A DNA stretch of 25,985 bases from an uncultured Slackia sp. Its GTDB lineage: Bacteria; Actinomycetota; Coriobacteriia; Coriobacteriales; Eggerthellaceae. The stretch's first letter is position 1, and each line of letters starts with the position of its first letter. Positions 7,397 to 16,369 of this stretch are shown piece by piece. The notes beneath the pieces were generated by a model. It worked only from the letters and a program-made list of their open reading frames with translations, did not search any database and had not been told where the DNA came from. The stretch is from positions 1-25,985 of the forward strand of contig CAKUIK010000031.1 in the NCBI GenBank assembly GCA_934661005.1, written 5' to 3'. The position numbers and the translations under genes were made by a program.

Positions 7397-7468
7397 CGGA
7401 TACGGAAGCAGGGAGTGAGGCATGAATTGAGGGTGGAAGTGTTTTCCGAAAAAATGCTGCTGCCGCGA

Positions 7469-7502
7469 CCTGCTAAGCGCCACGAGCATTTAACAGGTTT
7501 TT
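7469..7502 (+). repeat. Small stem-loop repeat before the sigma/FHA gene
   Basis: CCTG-CTAAGCGC, loop cacga, GCATTTAA-CAGG, then TTTTT. Compared with 137-169 the outer stem changes from CCCG/CGGG to CCTG/CAGG, a compensatory change that supports a real stem. With its T run it could stop transcripts coming from the repeat side just before the downstream gene. Confidence 0.6.
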
Positions 7503-7533
7503 GTGCGGCGTTTGGCTTGCGGCGCAAATTACA

Positions 7534-10356
7534 ATGAGCAGTAAGGACAAAAGAGCTTCGCGGAAAGGTGCTGTCGTGTCGAAAGACGAGTTTGCCGAAT
7601 ACGAGCATGACGCCAACGAGTGCCATGGCGAAGGCGAATGCTGCGATGCCAACGAAGCTGCCGCCGCCGCAGCCGCCGCGGGTGCTGCTGCCGACGTCGA
7701 TGATGCGGTCGACGCCGTGGCCGACGCCGCTGCTGCCAACGCCGCCGAAGGCGCCAACGAAAGCGCCGCTGCCGCCGATGCCGCTGCCGCTGCCGCCGAA
7801 GATGCCAAGGCTCGCCGGCGCGCCCGTCGGGCGGCCGTTCGCGCCCAGCGCAGACAGCAGGGCACTTTTGGACAACAGGGCTCCGAATGGGGCGGGCTGC
7901 CGTATTCCGATGCGTTGCTGCAGGAAGGCCTCGAGCATGCACGCGTCATTGCCGAGAAGCGAATCAGCGGCGCGCCGCGCTCCGAGGAAGATTGGCTCGA
8001 CAACAATGCCGAAGTGAAGCTTGCGTTGCTTGCGAGGGCGGGCCGTCTCGCGCGAGAGTGCCTTATTGAGGCGCATCTCGATGCCGTTTACGCGGCCACG
8101 AAAGGGTACAAGCGGCTTTTCGAGGCGCACGACCTGGGCGCCGAATATCACCACGCCGTGCGCCTTGCTGTGGAAGATTCGATAGATAAGTTCAACTTGT
8201 CGGAAAACCACGTGCTGAACAGCTGGGTTTCGACGAATAAGAAGCCCGTGGAGCGTCGGCTGTGCGAGTGCTATGCGCAGAAAACCGCGCTTCGCAGCGA
8301 GCATGAGGCGCGGAAGTATTTCGCGATTATCAAGACGTATCGAAAGCTCGAAGACTCGCTGCAAGGCGCGCGCAGGCCGACCGAAGACGAGCTGCTCGAA
8401 GCGCTCGCGGAACACACCGCAACATGCGGGCTGAGCCGTGGGGCCATGCTCGACATTCTCGATCGCGGCTCCGACGGCGTGCACAGGGTGGTGTTCTCGG
8501 CCGCGTCGCCGCGCCGCCGTGGGGCCGAATCTGGTGCCGCGTGTACGAGCGTGGTTCCCGCCGCAAAGCTCGCGGGTGGCTCGGCGGATGTCGTGAGCGT
8601 CGTGGGCGCCATAAAGAATGCAGAAGGCGAGGACGTCGCGGCCAATGCAAGCGCCGCAGGCTCCGCGTCGATGGGCGGCGATTCCGTCGTCCACGATGCT
8701 GACGCGCTCATTTTCCGAAATGGCATCGAACAGGACATGACCCCTGTTGAGCGTGCTGTGTACAAGGCGCGCATCGCTCCCATCATCGATTCCGACGCGC
8801 GCCTGCAGACGTTCGCGAAGACGGCCGAGGGAATTCGCGTCTCGTGCGGGCTGCCGATGATGCAGGCCGACCGCGTGCGCCGCATTGAGCTGCGTCTGCG
8901 GGAGCGCTTCGTGCTTGGCGGCGAGCTTGGCGTGTATTCTGGCGCCGAAACTTCGACCTGGCTGCGTCAGGAGCGCTCGCGCCTCCACAGCGACTACTGG
9001 CTCTTGGACCTGTTGGCGCTGCGCCTGGCCGAAATGCTCCCGAAGCAATCGGCGGCTTCGAAGGCGAAGGCCGAGGCCAGTGACGTGTCGGCGGCGCCCG
9101 CGCCTTCATCGGCCGTGCAAACCGTGGGCGTCACGCGCGACGATTGCTACAGCATGCTGCTTCCGATGCCTGTGAAAACCGACGATTTGTCGGGCAAGAA
9201 CGGGAACGGATACGCGAAGGCGCTATGGGAAAACAAGAAGCTCTCTGAGGACGCGGCAGAAAAGGAAGGCCGCCTTCAAGCGTACGAGGAATATCTCGAA
9301 AATCCGCTCGCTGTTGTGCAGGCCAAGGTGCTCGCGAGGGTGCCGAGCGAGGCTTTTTCCGAAGGCGATCCGTGGCGCATGCTTTTGTGGCGCTTCTTCT
9401 TTGACGAAGCGACCGACACGGAAATCGAGGAATTCGTGGCGGCGCTGAAAGATGCGCTCATTCACGACGCGGCGGTGACGGGTTCGAGCGAATATGTCGC
9501 GTCGACGGCGCGTGCCTATGTGGTAAAAAGGCTGCTCACGTCGGCAGCGGCGCGCGGCGATGGTTGTGATCGCGCGCTTGAGCACGCGCTTGGACTTATG
9601 CTGTGCTGGATGTTCGATATCGAGCGCGTCGACGACGAATCGGTGGCGCTTGCCAACGATGGCTTGCTTACGGGCGGCGGCGTGGCGCCTTCCCTCAAGA
9701 AACCGAAAGCGGGCCGCGTGCTTTCGTTTGACGCGTATATCGTTGACGGCCCTGCGCGCATCGACCTCGAAGAGGGCCGTGAGCTGCGTGTTCACCCGTG
9801 GCTTCGCCCTCGCGTGGGTATTGGACACGCGTTTGAAAAAGATGAATGCCGCAAGCTTGGGTGCCGCCGCGCGGAATTCTCGGGCGAAGAGGCGTGGGGT
9901 GCCATGAATCTTCCAGGGCAACAGGAATGCTTGGCCGGTGACGCCGACGGGCGCGCGCAAGACCCCGTTTCCAGGGAGCATGCCCTGCTGCTGTATGCGG
10001 GAAACGAGCCGCAGGAAAAGGAAAAGGGGTGGCTCGCCCTCGATTTGACGTCCACGAACGGCACGCTCATTGTGCGTTCGAATGGCGACGGAAGCGTATC
10101 GAATGTGATTGTCGGATTCGGCGCGAACAACTACGCCGATGCATTCGCGCTTTCGTTTGGGCCCGCGTGCGCGGGCGATGGGCAGCTTCTGCGTGAGGTC
10201 GCCAGGCGTGCGGGTGCTTCGGTTCAGACGCATGGCGCGTGTATTATGCCTGGTGACACGCTCGTGTTTGGCTTTGCTGTGGTGGAAGATGCCAGTGGCG
10301 TGGTTTCGTTCGGTGCGCGAAACGGCGCGTTGTGCCTGCGTGTGCGCGAGGCTTAG
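7534..10356 (+). CDS. Sigma-70-like protein with C-terminal FHA domain
   Basis: A 940-residue protein. Residues about 35-85 are Ala/Asp/Glu-rich and probably disordered, followed by an Arg-rich patch. Residues 173-192 (ARECLIEAHLDAVYAATKGY) match sigma-70 region 2.1; 205-245 continue region 2 (SIDKF), but the melting aromatic WW pair is not present. Residues 252-310 match region 3, with RRPTEDELLEALAE at 280-293. Residues 402-459 match region 4, with MTPVERAV and RVRRIELRLRERF. Residues 460-750 are unassigned helical sequence. About 755-935 is an FHA domain: VSREHA (812-817), TSTNGT (839-844) and PGDTLVFG. I infer a divergent sigma factor or a sigma-derived protein controlled by phosphothreonine binding, probably a partner of the convergent kinase. 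TACAAT overlaps the ATG at 7534, which has no ribosome site; the GTG at 7576 (GGAAAGG 7 nt upstream) may be the true start. Confidence 0.8.
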   Translation: MSSKDKRASRKGAVVSKDEFAEYEHDANECHGEGECCDANEAAAAAAAAGAAADVDDAVDAVADAAAANAAEGANESAAAADAAAAAAEDAKARRRARRAAVRAQRRQQGTFGQQGSEWGGLPYSDALLQEGLEHARVIAEKRISGAPRSEEDWLDNNAEVKLALLARAGRLARECLIEAHLDAVYAATKGYKRLFEAHDLGAEYHHAVRLAVEDSIDKFNLSENHVLNSWVSTNKKPVERRLCECYAQKTALRSEHEARKYFAIIKTYRKLEDSLQGARRPTEDELLEALAEHTATCGLSRGAMLDILDRGSDGVHRVVFSAASPRRRGAESGAACTSVVPAAKLAGGSADVVSVVGAIKNAEGEDVAANASAAGSASMGGDSVVHDADALIFRNGIEQDMTPVERAVYKARIAPIIDSDARLQTFAKTAEGIRVSCGLPMMQADRVRRIELRLRERFVLGGELGVYSGAETSTWLRQERSRLHSDYWLLDLLALRLAEMLPKQSAASKAKAEASDVSAAPAPSSAVQTVGVTRDDCYSMLLPMPVKTDDLSGKNGNGYAKALWENKKLSEDAAEKEGRLQAYEEYLENPLAVVQAKVLARVPSEAFSEGDPWRMLLWRFFFDEATDTEIEEFVAALKDALIHDAAVTGSSEYVASTARAYVVKRLLTSAAARGDGCDRALEHALGLMLCWMFDIERVDDESVALANDGLLTGGGVAPSLKKPKAGRVLSFDAYIVDGPARIDLEEGRELRVHPWLRPRVGIGHAFEKDECRKLGCRRAEFSGEEAWGAMNLPGQQECLAGDADGRAQDPVSREHALLLYAGNEPQEKEKGWLALDLTSTNGTLIVRSNGDGSVSNVIVGFGANNYADAFALSFGPACAGDGQLLREVARRAGASVQTHGACIMPGDTLVFGFAVVEDASGVVSFGARNGALCLRVREA

Positions 10357-10393
10357 CGGGCACGTTCGGCCGCGTGCATGGGTCCCACTCAAT

Positions 10394-10729
10394 CTAGCGA
10401 ACCGAAACGTTCACCCAACCCGAATGCGGCGAAGAGGCGATGCGGCTTCCCTCGACGAGAGCGACGCTTGAGCCTGGACGTAGTTCGAGTACGTTCGTGG
10501 TTGAAAAGCTCGGCTGTTGCACATAAAGCGGTCGCTCGCTTTTGTTGGTCGCGATCCAGCGGCCTTGGTCGCTTTCGTCGGGATGCACGGCAAGCCCGCC
10601 AATCGCGCGCGGGCACCTGCGTGCCTGTTCTGCGTCGATGCGCGTTGCGACGGAACACGTGTAGAAAATAATGCAGCGGGAGCATGCGGTGGCATTGCCT
10701 GCATAAGGCGTATCGGTGGCGTATTCCAT
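10394..10729 (-). CDS. Small protein at the end of the kinase operon, function unknown
   Basis: A 111-residue protein that I do not recognise. The N-terminal part has a CSRC pair and two more Cys (ACSRCIIFYTCSVAT, then RRCPR), which could bind metal. The C-terminal half (GRWIATNKSERPLYVQQ, then VLELRPGSSVALVEGSRI) has the strand pattern of a small beta-sandwich, loosely like the second half of an FHA domain. AGGAAG lies 7 nt upstream of the ATG, and the gene starts 56 bp after the kinase stop on the same strand, so co-transcription is likely. It ends 37 bp from the stop of the convergent sigma/FHA gene. Confidence 0.65.
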   Translation of the reverse strand: MEYATDTPYAGNATACSRCIIFYTCSVATRIDAEQARRCPRAIGGLAVHPDESDQGRWIATNKSERPLYVQQPSFSTTNVLELRPGSSVALVEGSRIASSPHSGWVNVSVR

Positions 10730-10785
10730 GGTCGCTTCCTGCGCTTTCGTTGCTGAAGTTGTTTGACCTGCGTTTATGCGTGGCG

Positions 10786-12462
10786 CTAGCCCGCGTGCTC
10801 GGCGAAGCCGTTTTCCTTAAGCCATGCCTTCGCGGGCGGGAAGCCTTCCTTTTGGCGCGCTTCGTCGTGCGCCGCCGACTTCTTAATATAGGAAAGCCCG
10901 AGCTCGCGGTTTTCTTCGACGTGGTGGACCGCACCTTGTGCGACGTAGGCTCCGGAATACAGCGCGCACCCCAAGAAGAACTGCGCCACCACGGCGCCTT
11001 TCGCGGCCGCTTCGCCCATAAACAGCATTACGTCGGCCTCTGAATACCTCATCGAGCTTGCGCCCAGGTTGTCGCGTGCGCAAATCGCGAGATAGTACAG
11101 GGCGCTCACGCAGCCCTGGCGCGCGAGGCGCTCGAACACGCCTACTGCCTCCGTGTAGCGGCCGCTGTTGAAGGCATCGAGGGCCTGCGCAAGCGTGCCC
11201 CCTTCGAAGGAAGGTGCGTCTTGGGCCAAAATTCGGCCTCCGCCAAGGGCTGCATTCAGGCCGAGCAGGTGGAGCTCGTGGCGGTATGACGCTTCATCGC
11301 GTGGCAACGCGTTTTTCAGCTGCGTTGTGGTCGGGCGGCTTGAGGCGTCGACCGTCAGGCATGCCCCGAGCGTGGCGCGCAGTTTCGCGTCGAACGCGTC
11401 GAGCGCGGCGCGGGCCGCCTTGTCGATGGCGGTGGGGCTTTCTTCGGCTCCATACGTGGAGCGCAGCGTTTCGGCGATGTCTTCCTTCAGGAAATCGACG
11501 GTCGCCGCGTCGTGCGCGAAATCGTTGAGAGCGTCTTCTTCCAGGTAGATTCGCTTTTCGCGGGCGTTCTCGATGAAGCCGGGAAACGGCGCGACCGAAC
11601 GTTCATGCGCGAGGCGCTCGCGTTCGTCGGTCCAGGCGGGGTCGTAGCGAAGCGACCCGTCGCACTGTGCGACCACGCCATATGCGGGCGGTTTGTTGTC
11701 GCCCGCGAGAAGCGCGAGCATTGTGGCCGCGAGCGAATACGCGTCGCAGCCTTTGCCCTGGTCGGTTTCGTCGTTTGTGGGAAAGCAGCTTTCGGGTGAC
11801 GAGAAGCCCTGCGTTCCCCAAGCGAAAAACGCCTGGTCGCGCGATGTTTGCGCAATGCCGAAGTCGATGAGCCGCGTGCGTTTCGCCTCGTCGGTCAAGA
11901 TGTTGCTCGGCTTGATGTCACGGTGGATCACGGCTTCGCGAAGCTCCGAATCAGCCGTGGCGAGGAAGGCGACGATAGGCGACATAGTCGAAAGCGCCTC
12001 TTCGACCGTCATCTTCCTTCCTGTGCGGCGAAGCCACTTTGCGAGAGTGTCGCCGTCGAGCCATTCCTCGACGATGCAGCTCTTCTCTTGGATGCCGGTG
12101 GGAGTTGGAATGCAAACGGTGCCGTGGGCGAGCGCCTTGGGCAGCACGCGGAAGTTCGAGAACTTCTTCAAGGTGCGCCACTCGAGCAGACATTCTTCGC
12201 GGTTCTCGAACGCCTTCACGGCGACGGGCGTGCCGGTGGGCGTGTGGGCCTTGAAGATAGTCGCCTGTCCGCCGCGGCTCGTGACTTCTTCGAATGCGAG
12301 GTTTTGCGGCGTTTGGCGAATGTCGCTGCGCTCGGGGAGGGCGGGGGTGAAAAGCAGCTCGCGCGAGAAGCGGGTGTTCGATGCCGGGGCGGCTTTCGAC
12401 ATCGCCACCGCGGCGCTCGGCATGGTCGACGACCCCGTTCCCGTAAGAAGCTCCTGGCCCAT
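10786..12462 (-). CDS. Ser/Thr protein kinase with C-terminal Sel1-like repeats
   Basis: A 558-residue soluble Hanks-type kinase. The glycine loop is degenerate (SRGGQATIFKAH, 62-73); the ATP-anchoring lysine is K83 in VAVKAFE; the catalytic loop is HRDIKPSNIL (180-189, Asp182, Asn187); the metal motif is DFG (200-202); the activation segment ends WGTQGFSSPES. All key residues are present, so activity is expected. Residues about 425-545 look like Sel1/TPR repeats (ALYYLAICARDN, then AQFFLGCALYSGAYVAQGAV and SYIKKSAAHD). No transmembrane helix or PASTA domain is seen, unlike typical actinobacterial PknB. AAAGGAGG precedes the ATG. It follows the OmpA-like lipoprotein by 48 bp. A natural target or reader is the FHA domain of the convergent protein (inference). 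Confidence 0.92.
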   Translation of the reverse strand: MGQELLTGTGSSTMPSAAVAMSKAAPASNTRFSRELLFTPALPERSDIRQTPQNLAFEEVTSRGGQATIFKAHTPTGTPVAVKAFENREECLLEWRTLKKFSNFRVLPKALAHGTVCIPTPTGIQEKSCIVEEWLDGDTLAKWLRRTGRKMTVEEALSTMSPIVAFLATADSELREAVIHRDIKPSNILTDEAKRTRLIDFGIAQTSRDQAFFAWGTQGFSSPESCFPTNDETDQGKGCDAYSLAATMLALLAGDNKPPAYGVVAQCDGSLRYDPAWTDERERLAHERSVAPFPGFIENAREKRIYLEEDALNDFAHDAATVDFLKEDIAETLRSTYGAEESPTAIDKAARAALDAFDAKLRATLGACLTVDASSRPTTTQLKNALPRDEASYRHELHLLGLNAALGGGRILAQDAPSFEGGTLAQALDAFNSGRYTEAVGVFERLARQGCVSALYYLAICARDNLGASSMRYSEADVMLFMGEAAAKGAVVAQFFLGCALYSGAYVAQGAVHHVEENRELGLSYIKKSAAHDEARQKEGFPPAKAWLKENGFAEHAG

Positions 12463-12510
12463 CTCGACCTCCTTTGCGCTTAGACTTTCGCGTGCGATGC
12501 TGCTTCGTGA

Positions 12511-13761
12511 TTACGCTAAGGATAGCGTAACTACCACGCGGCGGTCGCTCTGAGCGGCGGTTTCGTCGAACGTTCCGGAGTTCATGGACGTCGCGTCCTC
12601 ATCGCCGCGGCCGATCGCCTCGATGGATTCGGAGTTGACGCCTGCTGCGATAAGGGCATTGCGCACGGCCTCGGCGCGGCGCTGGCTTAAGTCGATTAGG
12701 TCGTCGCGCGAGAATGCGGGCGAGGCGGCCGTGTAGCCTTCGACGAGCACCGTGGCGCCGTTGTTGCTCGTGATGGTGCCTGCGAGCTCGGCAAGCGTTG
12801 CGCTGGCCTGCGTGGGGTCGACGAACTCGGCGGAGTCGCCCACGAAGGCGAGCACGGTCTCGTTCAGCACGACCTGGGCGCTTTGGCCGCGCTCAAGATG
12901 CGGAAAGCTCAGTGAATCCTGCTCGAAATCGATGGTCGCAACGGTTGGCAGGTCGGCGTCGCAGCCAAGGCGCGTGAGTACGTCCGGTTCGACAATCGCG
13001 ACGCCGCCAGCTGCTTCAACGAGGGTGGGATAGAGGGTCTGGAGCTTTGCCGCGATGGAACTTGGAATTACCTGTTCGCCGCCGCTCGCCTGTCCGAGGC
13101 CGTAAAAGTGAACCTCGATGCCCGAGAAGTTCGCAAGCGCGCCCATGCTTGCCAGCTGGTTCGCGATGTCGTTCGCGTCGGCGTTCAGAAGGTCGCTCGA
13201 TCCGGTCAAAAGTCCCGTGGAATTCAGGCCCGAGCTAATCACGTTGATCACCATTTTCGAGCCGTTGTCGTGGGCGCGTAGCTCGTTGGCGGCGTTGTTG
13301 AGGGCAGAAAGGGTGTCGATCTCGCCGGTTTGGGCGCGGGCGCCGCACACGCTCGTGAAATAGTCGGCCAGGAACGAATCGATCTCTTTCTCTTGGCCAG
13401 CTTGCGAGTTCTTCGTGGTGGCGAAGGTCTTGCCGTGCGGGGTGGAGCTGGCATCGCACGTGAGGTAGCCCGCGTAATTACCCTGCTCAATGGCTGCTTT
13501 CGGGTAAGCGAGGCACGTTGTGGGAATGCGGAATGCGCTGTTTTGGCTCGCGGACGTCACAACCATGCAGCTCACCGGCTCGGTAATGGTGGATGAGTCG
13601 ACCGTTGCGGGATCGATGGCGTATGCGCCGGGCGTGGCGCTTTGTGCGCCGCTGGAGCCTTCGGCAGCGCAGCCCGTCGCGAATGCCGCGATGAGAAGCG
13701 TGAGCAGAAACGATGCTGCGATAGTTGCCGTGCGAATGGCGGGGCTGTTCTTAATGCTCAT
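12511..13761 (-). CDS. Lipoprotein with vWA-like and OmpA-like peptidoglycan-binding domains
   Basis: A 416-residue exported protein. The N-terminus has a lipoprotein signal: positive start, hydrophobic core and an ATGC lipobox with C31. Residues about 60-270 resemble a von Willebrand A fold (VVTSASQNS in place of DxSxS, then SKMVINVISSGLNSTGLL and SGIEVHFYGLGQ) with the metal site degenerate. Residues about 320-416 form an OmpA-like domain: ATVLVEGYTAAS, then DLSQRRAEAVRNALIAAGV, IEAIGRGDED and SDRRVVVTL. OmpA domains bind the peptidoglycan stem peptide. AAAGGAGA overlaps the stop of the preceding membrane protein gene, indicating coupling. It is probably the cell-wall-facing sensor or anchor of the system. 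Confidence 0.88.
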   Translation of the reverse strand: MSIKNSPAIRTATIAASFLLTLLIAAFATGCAAEGSSGAQSATPGAYAIDPATVDSSTITEPVSCMVVTSASQNSAFRIPTTCLAYPKAAIEQGNYAGYLTCDASSTPHGKTFATTKNSQAGQEKEIDSFLADYFTSVCGARAQTGEIDTLSALNNAANELRAHDNGSKMVINVISSGLNSTGLLTGSSDLLNADANDIANQLASMGALANFSGIEVHFYGLGQASGGEQVIPSSIAAKLQTLYPTLVEAAGGVAIVEPDVLTRLGCDADLPTVATIDFEQDSLSFPHLERGQSAQVVLNETVLAFVGDSAEFVDPTQASATLAELAGTITSNNGATVLVEGYTAASPAFSRDDLIDLSQRRAEAVRNALIAAGVNSESIEAIGRGDEDATSMNSGTFDETAAQSDRRVVVTLSLA

Positions 13762-13776
13762 GGCAATCGGTCTCCT

Positions 13777-14823
13777 TTACGCTGCTTTTACCTGGTCAGA
13801 GGTGGGGTTTTCGGCGCCTGGGGCGGTGTTGGGGTCGCCCATGGGCACCGCGGCTGCGTCGGCGTTGTCCGCGGTCTCGCTGGCGCCGGTCGCAGCATCG
13901 AAAGCGGTGCTGGCGTTAGCTGGGTTGGCACCTGCGGAATCGGCATCGGCATCAACGTTGGTTGCGGCGTCGGTGCCGTGACCTGCGCCGTTCGTGTCGA
14001 CCGCTACGCTGCCGCCTTCGCTGGAGCCGCCGTGGGCCACTGTCGCATTCGTCGCTGCGGCTTCGGCTGTGGGAGCCTTCTGGCCGGCGGCAATCGCGTT
14101 GGGGTATTTCTTTGCGATGCGCGCGTCGAATTCCGCGGAAAGCTTGGCGAATTGCTCGCGTTCCGCCTTGCGCTGGGCCTCGATTTCGTCCACGAAGCCG
14201 ATGAAGCAGTTGTGGCTGTCGTCCGATTTCGCGACGAGCTGCTGGAATACCTGCTCGCATGAGCCCTTCGCCGCGGCGATGCTCTGGCGTCCAGCGGCGA
14301 GTGCGACGCGGGCGGCGGTTGCGATGTCATCGTCGATGTGGCTCTCGATGATGCGCATGCGCTCGATTTCGGCCTGCAGGGCTTCGGCTTCAGCACGAAT
14401 GTCGAGGCTCTTAATAAGGAAGGCCGCGATAGCTTCGCCAAGCGCGATGCCTGCCATGATCAACACGAACGCCATGCCGTCAATCGAGAGGCCCGAAACG
14501 ACTTCGCCCGAGACGCTCGTCGTGGTCGAGGCCGCCTCGGTGGTCGCACGCAGGAAGGCGCCGGCCATGGCCACGAAAAGCGATCCGATAATCGCGCACG
14601 CGGCGGGACCCTTTTCGCCGGCGGCGATTTTCTCCGACGCGACCCAGGGCAAAATAATGAGCAAAAGGCTTTGGGCGACGGCTACGAGCCCGGCGAAGAA
14701 ATTGTTCGGGCTGAAGGTGCCGAACGGGTCCACGTCGAGAAAGACGCACACGGCCGAGTAATCAAGGCCTGCGTTGGCCAGCGCCAACATAAGAAGCAGT
14801 GCGGTGCTTGTGACTTTGTTCAT
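13777..14823 (-). CDS. Four-helix membrane protein with cytoplasmic coiled coil
   Basis: A 348-residue integral membrane protein. I see four hydrophobic helices at about residues 5-25, 43-62, 72-90 and 116-137, then a charged helical stretch (about 140-235: AEAEALQAEIERMRIIESH, AQRKAEREQFAKLSAEFDAR), and a low-complexity tail rich in Ala, Thr, Asn and Asp. I do not recognise a family. The layout (membrane helices, long cytoplasmic helix, OmpA-domain partner next door) recalls MotA/MotB-type pairs, but I see no MotA/TolQ/ExbB signature. AAGGAG overlaps the stop of the preceding gene. It likely links the lipoprotein to the cytoplasmic coiled-coil proteins. Confidence 0.85.
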   Translation of the reverse strand: MNKVTSTALLLMLALANAGLDYSAVCVFLDVDPFGTFSPNNFFAGLVAVAQSLLLIILPWVASEKIAAGEKGPAACAIIGSLFVAMAGAFLRATTEAASTTTSVSGEVVSGLSIDGMAFVLIMAGIALGEAIAAFLIKSLDIRAEAEALQAEIERMRIIESHIDDDIATAARVALAAGRQSIAAAKGSCEQVFQQLVAKSDDSHNCFIGFVDEIEAQRKAEREQFAKLSAEFDARIAKKYPNAIAAGQKAPTAEAAATNATVAHGGSSEGGSVAVDTNGAGHGTDAATNVDADADSAGANPANASTAFDAATGASETADNADAAAVPMGDPNTAPGAENPTSDQVKAA

Positions 14824-14826
14824 GGC

Positions 14827-15279
14827 CTACTCCTTCGTCTCAAGGGTCGCGCGCGGGTTGGGCGTCTGGCTGGTTTGGCGCTCTTGGCGTGCCTGACGAG
14901 CCGGGCGAGCTGCGCGTTTCGGGGTGATGCGGTCCAAGCGCTGCTCGGCCTGGATAATCTGGCTGCGAACGGCTGCGCGGTAGGTGGATTCCATCGTTTC
15001 GGTGTAGCGGGTGAGCGCCTCTTCGATTTCCGCGAGGTGCTTTTCGGCCGTGCAGGCGGTTTCGTGGTAGAACAGGCCCACGCCGGTTTTGAAGAACGTC
15101 GCGTAGCTGTCGGAGCGCGCTAGCTGGCGGCTGCGCTCCTCGTCGTAGTTGGGCGCTTCCGGAATAACGAGGCCGATGCTTGCGGCCGGGTTGCCGATTT
15201 CCTTCTTCGATGCGGAAGGCGAAACCGACATGCGGGCGGGGCCTTCAGGCAGGGTGATCTTCTTGCGGAACAGGTTCAT
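14827..15279 (-). CDS. Hypothetical soluble helical protein
   Basis: A 150-residue protein without recognised domain. The start (MNLFRKKITLPEG) is basic, residues about 50-120 are helical with a charged heptad-like stretch (CTAEKHLAEIEEALTRYTET), and the C-terminus is an Arg/Gln/Ala-rich tail. No signal or membrane segment. AAGGAGG lies 8 nt upstream of the ATG and overlaps the stop of the upstream gene, and the stop overlaps the ribosome site of the membrane protein. This tight packing supports a shared complex. Confidence 0.8.
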   Translation of the reverse strand: MNLFRKKITLPEGPARMSVSPSASKKEIGNPAASIGLVIPEAPNYDEERSRQLARSDSYATFFKTGVGLFYHETACTAEKHLAEIEEALTRYTETMESTYRAAVRSQIIQAEQRLDRITPKRAARPARQARQERQTSQTPNPRATLETKE

Positions 15280-15282
15280 TTC

Positions 15283-16005
15283 CTAGGCCTCCTTCTCGAC
15301 GACATCGACGTTGCGCGTGCCCAGCACGCCAACGAGGTTGTAGGGCGGCTGCACGTTTCCGCGGCGCGCGGCCCATTTCAGGTGCGTGTCGCTGAGCACT
15401 TCGTAGTTGCAGGCGGTGAAGGCGTGGCGCGCTTCGAGCGCTTCCGTCGTGCGGTTTACCATGCGGTTCGCGCGCGTCTGCATGGCGGTCCAGGCGGAAA
15501 GCTCGCTTTCAACTCGGCGCGCGGCCGCTTCGCGCTTGGCCACCTGAACGGCCTTGTCGTGCTGCTTGATGGCCTCACGATCGGCCTCGGGCAGTGCCGA
15601 GATGTTGCGGTCGTCCACGTGAACGGGCTGGTCAACTGCCGCGCGGGCCTCGTTGGCCGCGCCGCTGAGGCGGGTGCATGTCTCCTCGCACACGGCCTGC
15701 ACCTCTTTCGCCGTGTTCATGACGCGGCTCAGCTGGATTTCCTGGAGGTTTTGGTCGCTGCGCGCGGAGCCTTCGAGCTTCGAGAGGAAGGGCGAGTTAC
15801 AAACGTGGTCGGAGGTTTTCTGTTTGACCTGCTTCGACCACAGGATGCCGCTAATGGCGGTGGTCCACTTCTTCGGCGAGAAGATCGCCTTGCTCGTGAT
15901 GCGTATGTTGCGGTCGAGCTTGTCGAGCTCAAGGTCGATCCACTCCAGAGCTTCTTCGCACTCTTTGATCGTTGTGATCGACGTTGGCTTTTTGACTTTG
16001 CCCAT
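15283..16005 (-). CDS. Hypothetical coiled-coil protein, first gene of the operon
   Basis: A 240-residue, mostly helical soluble protein that I do not recognise. Charged helices cover about residues 10-45 and 90-205 (ECEEALEWIDLELDKLDRNI; HDKAVQVAKREAAARRVESE). It lacks a signal peptide and membrane helices; a TelA or XpaC relationship was considered but no signature supports it. AAAGGAG lies 6 nt upstream of the ATG. It is preceded at 16075-16110 by a conserved element also found before the zinc ribbon gene, so this is the likely transcription start of the six-gene operon down to 10394. Confidence 0.8.
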   Translation of the reverse strand: MGKVKKPTSITTIKECEEALEWIDLELDKLDRNIRITSKAIFSPKKWTTAISGILWSKQVKQKTSDHVCNSPFLSKLEGSARSDQNLQEIQLSRVMNTAKEVQAVCEETCTRLSGAANEARAAVDQPVHVDDRNISALPEADREAIKQHDKAVQVAKREAAARRVESELSAWTAMQTRANRMVNRTTEALEARHAFTACNYEVLSDTHLKWAARRGNVQPPYNLVGVLGTRNVDVVEKEA

Positions 16006-16074
16006 GGTGCGCTCCTTTCCGGCGGGTGCTTATTGGGTGGGCCGCTTTCGCTTTTCGCTTTTCGCGGTTCGCCT

Positions 16075-16110
16075 TCTACATGGAAAACGGCGGTTGGTTT
16101 TTCTGGAAAA
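16075..16110 (-). promoter_or_regulatory. Conserved upstream element, copy A (operon)
   Basis: Read on the - strand it contains two TTTTCCA boxes (complements of 16104-16110 and 16081-16087), 23 bp apart, and then TGTAGAA. The first box is followed by GAAAAACCA. Copy B (16548-16584) matches at nearly every position and also lies 60-70 bp before a start codon. It is likely a promoter or operator shared by the two transcription units, possibly for a non-standard sigma factor. Confidence 0.6.
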
Positions 16111-16369
16111 CTGACGCCGCCTTAGCCGGCGGGTAAAACACGGTTGCGTTGTCGCGGGGCCGTGCTTCGCGCTCTATTCCGGCGAGGCGGCGTGGTGTGG
16201 TGGGGCGGCTTTCGCGGTGGCCGACGAAGGTGGCGACGAACGAGCGGCTGTGCCAGGGCGAGGTGGCTGTGACGGGGCGCCGGGGTGCCGTGGTGGCGTG
16301 GCGCGACGGTGGCCGATGTGTGTTGCTCGCCTGGCTCTGCTGCTTTTGCTCGCCCCGTCTCGTTGCGGC

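Noticed and set aside
6913..9048. Long - strand open frame opposite the sigma/FHA gene
   Set aside because: Runs from the non-coding repeat into the antisense of a supported gene, and is Arg/His/Ala-rich without domain motifs.
12511..14823. Zorya (ZorAB) or MotAB-type motor
   Set aside because: The OmpA protein is a lipoprotein rather than a membrane-anchored MotB/ZorB type, and the membrane protein lacks a MotA/TolQ/ExbB signature; no ZorC-E genes nearby.
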